Origin: JBDSKH01 sp035495435
GTDB lineage: Bacteria > Actinomycetota > Actinomycetes > Actinomycetales > Microbacteriaceae
Length of the DNA: 25,684 bases
Assembly: GCA_035495435.1 (NCBI GenBank)
Contig: DATJFV010000019.1
Location: forward strand, 1 to 25,684
Direction of reading: 5' to 3'
This document shows positions 7,464-14,605 of this stretch, piece by piece; the first letter of the stretch is position 1, and every line of letters begins with the position of its first letter. The position numbers and the translations under genes are program-made. The notes beneath the pieces are model-generated. The model saw only the letters and a program-made list of their open reading frames with translations. It ran no database searches and was not told the DNA's origin.

Positions 7464-8064
7464 GGGCCAGCCGTCCGGAGGCGTGGGTGCGCAGATCCTG
7501 ACCGAGAGCGGCGATGTCCCACGCCCACAGCAGGTGGTCGTCGACGAGACCGTAGAGCCGAGTCGCGGCGGCGTAGTCCTTGGCGCCGGCGGTGCGCATC
7601 ACCGCATCGGTGGCCAGGTCGATGCGGGGCCCGTTCACCTCGCCGACGTAGACCTCGCTGACACCGCCGGGCTGCACGATCGAGACCTCGAGATCGAATG
7701 CACCGCGCTCATTGCGCAGGGTCTCCACCGCATCCGCCGTCGTGTACACGGCATCCGCCGTGCGCGGCAGCATGCCCGGCCCCGGATCGCCGTCGCCGAG
7801 CGGCCGCGACAACCGCCAGTAGCCCAGCTCGGAGTAGAGAGGCGTGGTGCTGGTGCTGTCGCCCTCACCGTCGAGCAGCCACGCGGAACAGCTGTACTGC
7901 ACGTGCGGCGCACCGTCGTGGGTGAACGCCAGCCGCATGCCGAACTCGGCCTCGCGCACGTCGTCGCCCACCTGGTAGCTGAGAACGCCGGTGCCCTCCC
8001 ACACTCCGAGGAGCCAGGCCAGCGGGACGATCTCGGCCGGCAGGCCGGCGTCGAACTCGAACAT
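7453..8064 (-). CDS. Nitrobindin-like / FABP-like beta-barrel protein
   Basis: A 203-residue protein. The N-terminal motif GVWEGTG (residues 20-26, GxWxGxG) is the signature of the nitrobindin/FABP-like family, formerly DUF1794. The C-terminus has LRTHASGRLARV with His at about 194, at the place of the proximal haem-ligand His of nitrobindins. Members form 10-stranded barrels that bind haem b and react with NO or peroxynitrite; mycobacterial Rv0813c was described as FABP-like. An insert around residues 86-100 (SRPLGDGDPGPGMLP) is loop-like. It overlaps ygfZ by 11 nt and lies just after a membrane microprotein gene. Haem binding is inferred. Confidence 0.85.
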   Translation of the reverse strand: MFEFDAGLPAEIVPLAWLLGVWEGTGVLSYQVGDDVREAEFGMRLAFTHDGAPHVQYSCSAWLLDGEGDSTSTTPLYSELGYWRLSRPLGDGDPGPGMLPRTADAVYTTADAVETLRNERGAFDLEVSIVQPGGVSEVYVGEVNGPRIDLATDAVMRTAGAKDYAAATRLYGLVDDHLLWAWDIAALGQDLRTHASGRLARVG

Positions 8065-8066
8065 GC

Positions 8067-8177
8067 CTATCGCTGGCCGCGGAACAGGTTGTAGAGCACG
8101 GTGACCGACACGAACGCGATCGCCAGCGTGGCCAGCAGCAGGAGACCGATGAAGAACAGTTCCAGGGCCAGCATCAT
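8067..8177 (-). CDS. 36-residue single-pass membrane microprotein
   Basis: On the minus strand an ATG at 8177 opens MMLALELFFIGLLLLATLAI and continues AFVSVTVLYNLFRGQR to TAG at 8067-8069, giving 36 residues. Almost the whole chain is one hydrophobic helix followed by a basic end, so the C-terminus is predicted cytoplasmic. TAGACT at 8185-8190 ends 7 nt before the ATG, fitting a leaderless mRNA. The gene precedes the nitrobindin-like gene with 2 nt between stop and start codons, so they may be coupled. It has no recognised family. The second ATG at 8174 is an alternative start. Confidence 0.6.
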   Translation of the reverse strand: MMLALELFFIGLLLLATLAIAFVSVTVLYNLFRGQR

Positions 8178-8194
8178 GGGGGCCAGTCTAGCGG
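8178..8194 (-). repeat. Left arm of a 17-bp inverted repeat that carries a promoter
   Basis: On the minus strand this reads CCGCTAGACTGGCCCCC, containing the TAGACT -10 box of the 36-residue microprotein gene. It is an exact inverted copy of 8475-8491. Confidence 0.7.
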
Positions 8195-8202
8195 GACGAC
8201 GC

Positions 8203-8466
8203 TCAGCCGGCTGAGTGGAGCAGCCACAGCACGAGCGTGCCGGCCCCGAGGATCACCACGGCCCCGCCGATCGAGAAGATCATGCGGGTGACCAGCTCTT
8301 CTTTGCGGCTGAGCCCCAGCTGGATCACGAACGTCAGCAGCAGCACGGCGGCGAGCGCCAGCGGCAGCCAGGTCAGATACGCCGCCCCGGCCGCGAGCCC
8401 GACGACGACAACGAGGGCGAGAGTCGTCAGCCAGACGGGCAGGATCGTGCGGGACACAGAGCCCAT
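8203..8466 (-). CDS. Small multi-pass membrane protein, function unknown
   Basis: This 87-residue protein from ATG 8466 has three hydrophobic segments, at about residues 8-29, 31-51 and 63-83, joined by the basic-acidic loop SRKEELVTR, so about three membrane passes. No catalytic motif is seen. The gene sits alone between two inverted copies of a 17-bp promoter-bearing repeat, divergent from glnR with 45 bp between starts. Longer upstream frames overlap glnR and are rejected. Family unknown. Confidence 0.75.
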   Translation of the reverse strand: MGSVSRTILPVWLTTLALVVVVGLAAGAAYLTWLPLALAAVLLLTFVIQLGLSRKEELVTRMIFSIGGAVVILGAGTLVLWLLHSAG

Positions 8467-8474
8467 GCTACGGG

Positions 8475-8491
8475 CCGCTAGACTGGCCCCC
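8475..8491 (+). repeat. Right arm of the 17-bp inverted repeat; likely glnR -10 region
   Basis: The plus strand reads CCGCTAGACTGGCCCCC, identical to the complement of 8178-8194. TAGACT at 8479-8484 lies 17 nt before GGGAGG (8501-8506), so it probably serves as the -10 box for glnR. Confidence 0.65.
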
Positions 8492-8511
8492 TCGCTTTTC
8501 GGGAGGCGCAT

Positions 8512-9192
8512 GTGGCGCAGCTGTTGATCCTGACCTCCGCGGTCGAGGGTGACGTGCTGCCGTCCCTGGCCCTGCTCAGCCACCGGGTGCGTACCATTCC
8601 GGCCGAGCCGGCGTCGCTGATCAACGCCCCCGCCACCGACCTCATCTTCGTCGACGCGCGGCACGATCTGGCCAGTGCCAAGTCGCTGTGCAAGATCCTC
8701 ACCACCACCGGACTCAACGTGCCGCTGGTCCTGGTGCTCACCGAGGGCGGGCTCACCGCGGTGTCGGCGGACTGGGGGGTGGATGACGTGGTGCTCGAGA
8801 GCGCAGGTCCCGCCGAACTGGACGCCCGCATCCGCCTCGTCATCGGGCGCCTCGCGGCAGAGAAGACCGGGTCGAAGATTCAGGCCTCGGGCGTCGTGAT
8901 CGACGAGGCCAGCTACTCGGCCAAAGTGCACGGCCGCCCGCTCGACCTGACCTTCAAGGAGTTCGAGCTGCTGCGGTTCCTGGCCACCCACCCCTCCCGC
9001 GTGTTCACGCGCGAGCAGCTGCTCAGCGAGGTCTGGGGCTACGACTACTTCGGCGGCACGCGCACCGTCGACGTGCACGTGCGGCGCCTGCGCGCCAAGC
9101 TCGGCGACCTCGAGTCGCTGATCGGGACGGTGCGCAACGTCGGCTACCGGTTCAACGTGTACGAGGACGAGGACCGTCTCACACCGGTCTGA
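8512..9192 (+). CDS. glnR: GlnR-type orphan response regulator of nitrogen metabolism
   Basis: A 226-residue OmpR-like protein starting at GTG 8512 behind GGGAGG. The N-terminal receiver is atypical: it keeps an aspartate (D48 in LIFVDARHDLA) but lacks the normal acidic pair near the N-terminus. It has the GlnR-specific strings VLVLTEGGLTAVSADWGVDD and ESAGPAELDARIRL. The C-terminal winged helix (FKEFELLRFLATH, REQLLSEVWG, DVHVRRLRAKLG, NVGYRFNVYE) binds DNA. Actinobacterial GlnR controls ammonium assimilation genes such as glnA and amtB and is not regulated by classical phosphotransfer. No kinase gene is adjacent. Mycobacterial glnR (Rv0818) likewise lies close to Pst genes. RegX3-like alternatives are less likely given the receiver. 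Confidence 0.87.
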   Translation: MAQLLILTSAVEGDVLPSLALLSHRVRTIPAEPASLINAPATDLIFVDARHDLASAKSLCKILTTTGLNVPLVLVLTEGGLTAVSADWGVDDVVLESAGPAELDARIRLVIGRLAAEKTGSKIQASGVVIDEASYSAKVHGRPLDLTFKEFELLRFLATHPSRVFTREQLLSEVWGYDYFGGTRTVDVHVRRLRAKLGDLESLIGTVRNVGYRFNVYEDEDRLTPV

Positions 9193-9207
9193 TCCGCGCT
9201 TCCTTCC

Positions 9208-9230
9208 GTTCACCTTCGCCCTGGCATGAT
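9208..9230 (+). promoter_or_regulatory. ppk promoter: single PHO half-site and -10 box
   Basis: GTTCACC at 9208-9214 is an exact PHO half-site; the units 11 nt to either side do not match well. CATGAT at 9225-9230 is a -10-like box ending 6 nt before the ppk ATG, suggesting a leaderless start. The half-site sits about where a -35 would be. Confidence 0.4.
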
Positions 9231-9236
9231 GGGTCG

Positions 9237-11408
9237 ATGGAGAGCAACAGCCCGCTCGGCGACGCGATGGTCGCCGCCGATCTGCTCGACGACGACGAGG
9301 CCGACCCGCAGTGGGCCGACGACGGCTCGCTGCCCGACGACCGCTTCCTCGACCGTGAGCTGAGCTGGCTGGCGTTCAATCAGCGGGTGCTCGAACTGGC
9401 CGAGGACGACACGCTGCCGATCCTCGAGCGGGCCAACTTCCTGGCGATCTTCGCCACCAACCTGGACGAGTTCTTCATGGTGCGGGTCGCGGGCCTGAAG
9501 CGCCGCATCGCCACCGGGCTGGCCGTGCCGACCAATGTGGGGCGCGCCCCGCTCGACGTGCTGGCCGACATCGGCGCCAAGGCGCACGAACTGCAGGAAC
9601 GGCACGCCCGCGCGTTCATCGACAAGGTGCGGCCCGCACTCGACGAGGCCGGCATCCACATCGAGGGCTGGCGCGACCTCGAGCAGGCCGACCGCGACCG
9701 CATCGACGACATCTTCAGCACCCAGATCTTCCCGGTGCTGATGCCGCTCGCGGTCGACCCGGCGCACCCGTTCCCCTACATCTCCGGCCTGTCGCTCAAC
9801 CTGTCGATCCGGGTGCGCAACCCCAAGACCGCCAAGGTCGAGTTCGCGCGCCTCAAGGTGCCGCAGAACCTGCCGCGGTTCGTGAAGCTGCCCGACGACG
9901 ACAGCGGGCGGATGCGGTTCATCCCGCTGGAAGACCTGATCTCGAACCACCTCGACGAGTTGTTCCCGGGGATGGAGATCCTCGAGCACCACGAGTTCCG
10001 GGTGACACGCAACGAGGACGTCGAGATCGAGGAGGACGACACCGAGTCGATCATCCAGGCGCTCGAGAAAGAGCTGCTGCGGCGCCGCTTCGGCCCGCCC
10101 ATCCGGCTCGAGATCAGCGACGACATGGACGACGTCACGCTGGGGCTGCTGATGCAGGAGCTCGACATCACCGAGCAGGAGGTCTACCGCCTGCCCGCCC
10201 CGCTCGACCTCGGCGGGCTGTTCGAGCTGCAGAAGATCGAGCGACCCGACCTGAAATACCCCAAGCGCGTGCCGACCACCCCGGTGGCCCTGCTGCCGGG
10301 TGACCCCACCGAGAAGCCCGACGTCTTCACGTCGATCGCGCGCGGCGACATCCTGCTGCACCACCCCTACGAATCGTTCGCGACCAGTGTGCAGACCTTC
10401 CTCGAGCAGGCGGCCGCCGACCCGAACGTGCTCGCCATCAAGCAGACGCTGTATCGCACCAGCGGCGACAGCCCCATCGTCGAAGCGCTCATCGACGCGG
10501 CAGAAGCGGGCAAAGCCGTGCTGGCGCTGGTCGAGATCAAGGCGCGCTTCGACGAGCAGGCCAACATCAGCTGGGCCCGCAAGCTCGAGAAGGCCGGCGT
10601 GCACGTCGTCTACGGACTGGTCGGGCTGAAGACGCACTGCAAGCTGGCGCTGGTGGTACGCCAGGAAGGCAACGGGCTGCGGCATTACAGCCACATCGGC
10701 ACCGGCAACTACAACCCCAAGACCAGCCGCATCTACGAAGACCTGGGGCTGCTGACCGCCGACGACCAGGTCGGCAAAGACCTCACCCGGCTCTTCAACG
10801 AACTCTCCGGCTACGCGATCGAGAAGAAGTTCAAACGGCTGCTGGTGGCTCCGCTGCATCTGCGCAAGGGGCTGCTGAAACGCATCGCCACCGAGACGGC
10901 GAACGCCCGCGCCGGAAAGCCGGCCGGCATCCGGATCAAGGTCAACTCCATGGTCGACGAGGCCATCATCGACGCCCTGTACAAGGCCAGCCAGGCCGGA
11001 GTGCCGATCGACATCTGGGTGCGCGGCATCTGCTCGCTGCGGCCGGGTGTCGAGGGGCTGAGCGAGACGATCCGGGTGCGCAGCATCCTGGGGCGCTACC
11101 TCGAGCACTCGCGCATCTTCAGCTTCGAGAACGGCGGCGACCCGCAGGTGTTCATCGGCAGTGCCGACATGATGCACCGCAACCTCGACCGGCGCGTCGA
11201 GGCGCTCGTGCGCCTCACCCGGCCCGAGCACATCACCGAGCTGTCGGACCTGTTCGACGAAGGCATGAGCGACGCGACCTCGTCGTGGTGGCTGGGCTCC
11301 GACGGGCAGTGGACCCGCCACGACCGCGCGGAGGACGGTGCGCCGCTCGCCGACCTGCAGGGCGACCTGATGACCCGGATCGGATCGCGCCGGCGGTCGA
11401 GCAGGTGA
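9237..11408 (+). CDS. ppk: Polyphosphate kinase 1
   Basis: A 723-residue PPK1 of normal length. It polymerises the gamma phosphate of ATP into polyphosphate, reversibly. The N-terminal domain begins DRFLDRELSWLAFNQRVLEL. The head domain and two phospholipase-D-like catalytic domains follow. The catalytic motif SHIGTGNYNPKTSRIYEDLG has the histidine that is autophosphorylated (H486). VNSMVDEAIIDALYKAS and GSADMMHRNLDRRVE are the further PPK blocks. ATG 9237 has no ribosome binding site and follows a CATGAT box. A PHO half-site upstream suggests phosphate control, known for ppk in Streptomyces. mutT1 overlaps its end by 4 nt (GTGA), so they form an operon. Confidence 0.97.
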   Translation: MESNSPLGDAMVAADLLDDDEADPQWADDGSLPDDRFLDRELSWLAFNQRVLELAEDDTLPILERANFLAIFATNLDEFFMVRVAGLKRRIATGLAVPTNVGRAPLDVLADIGAKAHELQERHARAFIDKVRPALDEAGIHIEGWRDLEQADRDRIDDIFSTQIFPVLMPLAVDPAHPFPYISGLSLNLSIRVRNPKTAKVEFARLKVPQNLPRFVKLPDDDSGRMRFIPLEDLISNHLDELFPGMEILEHHEFRVTRNEDVEIEEDDTESIIQALEKELLRRRFGPPIRLEISDDMDDVTLGLLMQELDITEQEVYRLPAPLDLGGLFELQKIERPDLKYPKRVPTTPVALLPGDPTEKPDVFTSIARGDILLHHPYESFATSVQTFLEQAAADPNVLAIKQTLYRTSGDSPIVEALIDAAEAGKAVLALVEIKARFDEQANISWARKLEKAGVHVVYGLVGLKTHCKLALVVRQEGNGLRHYSHIGTGNYNPKTSRIYEDLGLLTADDQVGKDLTRLFNELSGYAIEKKFKRLLVAPLHLRKGLLKRIATETANARAGKPAGIRIKVNSMVDEAIIDALYKASQAGVPIDIWVRGICSLRPGVEGLSETIRVRSILGRYLEHSRIFSFENGGDPQVFIGSADMMHRNLDRRVEALVRLTRPEHITELSDLFDEGMSDATSSWWLGSDGQWTRHDRAEDGAPLADLQGDLMTRIGSRRRSSR

Positions 11409-12340
11409 CGGCGCCGGTTCTCGCGGCGGGCGCGCTCTGCTGGCGGGTGAGCGCGAAGGGCCACGTCAAGGTGCTGCTGGTGCACCGCACCCAGCACCGG
11501 GATGTGTCGCTTCCCAAGGGCAAAGTGGATCCGGGTGAGACGCTGCCCGAGACCGCGGTGCGCGAGATCGCCGAAGAGACCGGGCTGATCATCGGGCTCG
11601 GCACGCCGCTGGGGGTGGTCGAGTACGCGCTGCCGAACGGGCGCGACAAGGTCGTGTACTACTGGGCCGCCGAGGTGTCGAAGCTGGCACGCGCGAACTC
11701 CACCTTCGTCTCCAACGACGAGATCGAGAGCCTGTCGTGGGTGCGGCTCGACCGCGCACGGGCGCAACTGACCTACCCGCACGATGTCGACATCCTCGAC
11801 CGCTTCACCGAGCTGTACGACCAGGGCCGAGCCCGCACCTTCGCCGTCATCGCGCTGCGGCACGGCAAAGCCGAACCGCACGGCTCGAAGTCGGAGGATG
11901 CCGAGCGCGAACTCGTGCGCCACGGGGTCGCGCAGGCCGAAAGCGTCGCCCACGGCATCGCCGCCTACCGGCCCGCCGCGCTGATCACCTCGACCGCCGC
12001 GCGGTGCGTCGCCACCATCGCGCCGACGGCCCGGGTCACCGGGCTGGATGTCACCGAGACCGACCAGATCAGCCAGGATGCGTACACCAGCGGCGGAGCA
12101 CAGGTCACCTCGTTCGTGAGCGACCTGGTGGCCGCCGGCCGCACCGTGGTGCTCTGCAGCCACGGCCCGGTGCTGCCGCAGATCCTCCAGGCCAGTGCTG
12201 ACGCCGCGGGCGGGGCGAGCGAGATCCGGATGTCGCGCGCCGCCGCCCTGTCGACGGGCGAGTTCGCGGTGGTCCACATCCCCGCGGAGCAACCGGGGTC
12301 GGGCGTCGTCGCCGTCGAGGTCCACTCCCCCACGGTGTGA
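11405..12340 (+). CDS. mutT1: MutT1-like Nudix hydrolase fused to a histidine phosphatase domain
   Basis: A 311-residue two-domain protein. The Nudix box GKVDPGETLPETAVREIAEE occupies residues 39-58 and fits GX5EX7REUXEEXGU. The C-terminal half is a histidine-phosphatase domain with LRHGKAE (R152-H153-G154) and a later CSHGPVLPQIL holding the second histidine. Mycobacterial MutT1 has this layout and hydrolyses 8-oxo-dGTP and diadenosine polyphosphates, cleaning the nucleotide pool. The GTG start overlaps the ppk stop (GTGA), as expected from the ppk1-mutT1 neighbourhood in mycobacteria, although there they are convergent or separate in some species. Substrate preference is inferred. Confidence 0.9.
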   Translation: MTAPVLAAGALCWRVSAKGHVKVLLVHRTQHRDVSLPKGKVDPGETLPETAVREIAEETGLIIGLGTPLGVVEYALPNGRDKVVYYWAAEVSKLARANSTFVSNDEIESLSWVRLDRARAQLTYPHDVDILDRFTELYDQGRARTFAVIALRHGKAEPHGSKSEDAERELVRHGVAQAESVAHGIAAYRPAALITSTAARCVATIAPTARVTGLDVTETDQISQDAYTSGGAQVTSFVSDLVAAGRTVVLCSHGPVLPQILQASADAAGGASEIRMSRAAALSTGEFAVVHIPAEQPGSGVVAVEVHSPTV

Positions 12341-12342
12341 CC

Positions 12343-12375
12343 GTTCCCCGGTCGTTCACCTTCCGTTCACCATTC
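12343..12375 (+). promoter_or_regulatory. Three-unit PHO box of the pst operon
   Basis: Three tandem 11-nt units start GTTCCCC (12343), GTTCACC (12354) and GTTCACC (12365). This is the direct-repeat architecture bound by PhoP/RegX3 regulators in actinobacteria. A GAGGCT at 12381-12386 may be the -10 box, 9 nt after the last half-site. It lies about 95 nt upstream of pstS. Confidence 0.85.
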
Positions 12376-12400
12376 CCGCCGAGGCTGGTCACGCCCCGTT

Positions 12401-12416
12401 CGTAGGTTTCCCTACG
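12401..12416 (+). promoter_or_regulatory. Hairpin in the pstS leader
   Basis: CGTAGG, loop TTTC, CCTACG forms a perfect 6-bp stem. Immediately after, GGGCTC-TTCC-GGGCCC can form a second stem sharing one or two bases with the first. They lie in the untranslated leader, about 50 nt before the start codon, and could affect mRNA stability. Confidence 0.4.
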
Positions 12417-12467
12417 GGCTCTTCCGGGCCCTGTAACCCAGACACCGACATTCCCGAAGGGAACACA

Positions 12468-13553
12468 GTGAAGATCACCCGCCTTGGCGCAATCGGCGCC
12501 ATCGCTCTTGCGGGGGCTTTCGCCCTCGCCTCCTGCGCCGCGAACGAGGGCGGCTCCGGCGACCAGCCGGCCAGCGACCTCAAGGGCACCCTCAACGGCG
12601 CCGGTTCGTCGGCCCAGGGCGCGGCCCAGGAGGCCTGGATCGCGGCCTTCCAGACCGCCAACCCGGATGTCACCATCAACTACGACCCGACCGGCTCGGG
12701 TGCGGGTCGCGAGACCTTCATCGCCGGCGGCTCCGACTGGGCCGGCTCGGACTCGGCGCTCAACGACGACGAGATCGCGGGCTCCTTCGCCTCGTGCGCT
12801 CCCGACGCGAAGGCGATCGACATCCCGACCTACATCTCGCCGATCGCGATCGTGTTCAACGTCGACGGTGTCGACACGCTGAACCTCGACGCGGCGACGC
12901 TCGCCCACATCTTCAAGGGCGACATCACCAACTGGAACGACCCGGCGATCGCCGCGCTCAACGAGGGCGTGACCTTCCCCGACCTGGCCATCACCGCGGT
13001 GCACCGCTCCGACGACTCGGGCACCACCAAGAACACCACCGACTACCTGAACAAGGTCGCTCCGGATGTGTGGGACCAGCCCGCCGCCGACGCGTTCCCC
13101 TACCAGACCGGTGAGGGCGCTGCGAAGACCCAGGGCGTCATCGACGCGGTCACCAACGGCACCGGCACCATCGGCTACGCCGACGCCTCGGCCGTGGGCG
13201 ACCTGAACACCGCGAAGATCAAGGTCGGCGACACCTTCGTCGAGCTGAGCGCCGCCGCCGCTGCTGCGGTGGTCGCCGACTCGCCGCTGGTCGAGGGCCG
13301 CGACGCCAACGACCTGGCCGTCAAGCTGGACCGCACGACGACCGACCCGACCCACTACCCGCTGCTGCTCGTCTCGTACAGCATCGTCTGCACCGAGTAC
13401 GCCGACGCGGCTCAGGGCGCCCTGGTGAAGGCGTACGTGTCGTACATCACCAGCGCCGACGGCCAGAAGGTCGCCGCGGACGCGGCCGGCTCGGCCCCGC
13501 TGTCGGACGACCTGATCTCGAAGATCAGCGGCATCCTGGCGGACGTCAAGTAA
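12468..13553 (+). CDS. pstS: PstS, phosphate-binding lipoprotein of the Pst ABC transporter
   Basis: The 361-residue product starts at GTG 12468, 5 nt after GAAGGGA. A signal peptide with lipobox LASC gives a lipidated C23. Phosphate-contacting motifs are present: GAGSSAQGAAQEAW, YDPTGSGAGRE, GSDWAGSDSAL and HRSDDSGTTKNTTDYL. It captures inorganic phosphate outside the membrane and hands it to PstC/PstA. It is first in pstSCAB, downstream of a three-unit PHO box. A 17-bp hairpin separates it from pstC. The earlier in-frame GTG/ATG candidates lie in the promoter and are rejected. Confidence 0.97.
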   Translation: MKITRLGAIGAIALAGAFALASCAANEGGSGDQPASDLKGTLNGAGSSAQGAAQEAWIAAFQTANPDVTINYDPTGSGAGRETFIAGGSDWAGSDSALNDDEIAGSFASCAPDAKAIDIPTYISPIAIVFNVDGVDTLNLDAATLAHIFKGDITNWNDPAIAALNEGVTFPDLAITAVHRSDDSGTTKNTTDYLNKVAPDVWDQPAADAFPYQTGEGAAKTQGVIDAVTNGTGTIGYADASAVGDLNTAKIKVGDTFVELSAAAAAAVVADSPLVEGRDANDLAVKLDRTTTDPTHYPLLLVSYSIVCTEYADAAQGALVKAYVSYITSADGQKVAADAAGSAPLSDDLISKISGILADVK

Positions 13554-13566
13554 CACCACGCAGTAC

Positions 13567-13617
13567 CTGTCGGGCTGCGGTTCCGAGTGCGTTGCACCGT
13601 GAGCCGCAGCCCGACAG
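13567..13617 (+). promoter_or_regulatory. Large intercistronic hairpin between pstS and pstC
   Basis: The arms 13567-13583 and 13601-13617 pair over 17 bp with a single G-T wobble; the outer 14 bp are perfect (CTGTCGGGCTGCGG against CCGCAGCCCGACAG). The 17-nt loop contains its own GTGC-GTT-GCAC stem. There is no T-run. It starts 14 nt past the pstS stop and ends 49 nt before pstC. It could block 3' exonucleases and so stabilise pstS mRNA, or act as a partial terminator. Confidence 0.8.
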
Positions 13618-13666
13618 ACTGAATCCACCTCCCCACCCTCCGCCTCGAGCAGAACGGCCTCGCGCA

Positions 13667-14605
13667 ATGACGACCGCGCCCGCCCGCATCCGCGGCAAGC
13701 AGCGACCCGCAGACCGCATCTTCTCCGGCTCGGCCATGTTCGCCGGCAGCTCGATCCTCGTGATCCTCGCCGCCGTGGCGATCTTCCTGATCGCCCAGTC
13801 GCTTCCCGGCCTCGTCGCCTCGCCGGACGACCTCAAGGGCGACGCCGCCAACTTCTGGGTCTACGTCGGCCCGCTCGTCTTCGGCACCATCTGGTCCGCC
13901 GCGCTGGCGCTGATCATCGCCCTCCCGATCTCGATCGGCATCGCGCTGTTCATCTCGCACTACGCGCCCCGTCGGCTCGCACAGGGCCTGGGCTACAGCA
14001 TCGACCTGCTCGCCGCGGTGCCCTCGGTGGTCTTCGGCCTGTGGGGCGGCCGGGTGCTGGCGCCTGCCATCCAGCCGTTCTACGACTGGCTGGTCACCAA
14101 CCTCGGCTGGATCCCGCTGTTCGCCCCGCCGGTATCCGGCACGGGGCGCACCATCCTCACCGTCGCCATCGTGCTGGCGGTCATGATCCTGCCGATCATC
14201 ACCGCGCTCTGCCGCGAGATCTTCCTGCAGACCCCGCGCCTGCACGAGGAGGCGGCCCTCGCGCTGGGCGCGACCCGGTGGGAGCTGATCCGCATGGCGG
14301 TGCTGCCGTTCGGGCGCTCGGGCATCGTGTCCGCGTCGATGCTGGGCCTCGGCCGCGCGCTCGGCGAGACGATGGCGGTGGCGATGGTGCTGTCGCCCGC
14401 GACGATCATCTCGTTCGTGCTGACCAGCTCGCAGAACCCCTCGACCATCGCCTCCAACATCGCCCTCAACTACCCGGAGGCGCACGGCATCGGTGTCAAC
14501 GTGCTGATCGCCACAGGCCTCGTGCTGTTCGTGATCACCTTCCTCGTCAACGCGATCGCCCGCTGGGTGGTCAGCCGGCGCGCCGACTTCTCGGGAGCCA
14601 ACTGA
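13667..14605 (+). CDS. pstC: PstC, phosphate ABC transporter permease
   Basis: The 312-residue integral membrane protein has about six hydrophobic helices. The ABC-permease EAA loop is EEAALALGATRWELIRMAVLP, which contacts PstB. AAVPSVVFGLWGG and LGRALGETMAVAMVL are typical PstC/PstA blocks. With PstA it forms the phosphate channel. ATG 13667 was chosen because the upstream in-frame stretch is proline-rich and overlaps the region after the hairpin. No strong ribosome binding site precedes it (GAACGG, weak). The stop overlaps the pstA start by 1 nt. Confidence 0.96.
   Translation: MTTAPARIRGKQRPADRIFSGSAMFAGSSILVILAAVAIFLIAQSLPGLVASPDDLKGDAANFWVYVGPLVFGTIWSAALALIIALPISIGIALFISHYAPRRLAQGLGYSIDLLAAVPSVVFGLWGGRVLAPAIQPFYDWLVTNLGWIPLFAPPVSGTGRTILTVAIVLAVMILPIITALCREIFLQTPRLHEEAALALGATRWELIRMAVLPFGRSGIVSASMLGLGRALGETMAVAMVLSPATIISFVLTSSQNPSTIASNIALNYPEAHGIGVNVLIATGLVLFVITFLVNAIARWVVSRRADFSGAN

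Noticed and set aside
9210..11321. 703-residue open frame antisense to ppk
   Set aside because: It is a mirror of the strongly biased ppk codons; ppk is certain and the antisense protein is a low-complexity Val/Asp/His/Gln-rich sequence.
12105..13667. 520-residue open frame antisense to the mutT1 end and pstS
   Set aside because: It runs across a promoter and PHO box and mirrors pstS; repeated RVRGD-type composition is not protein-like.
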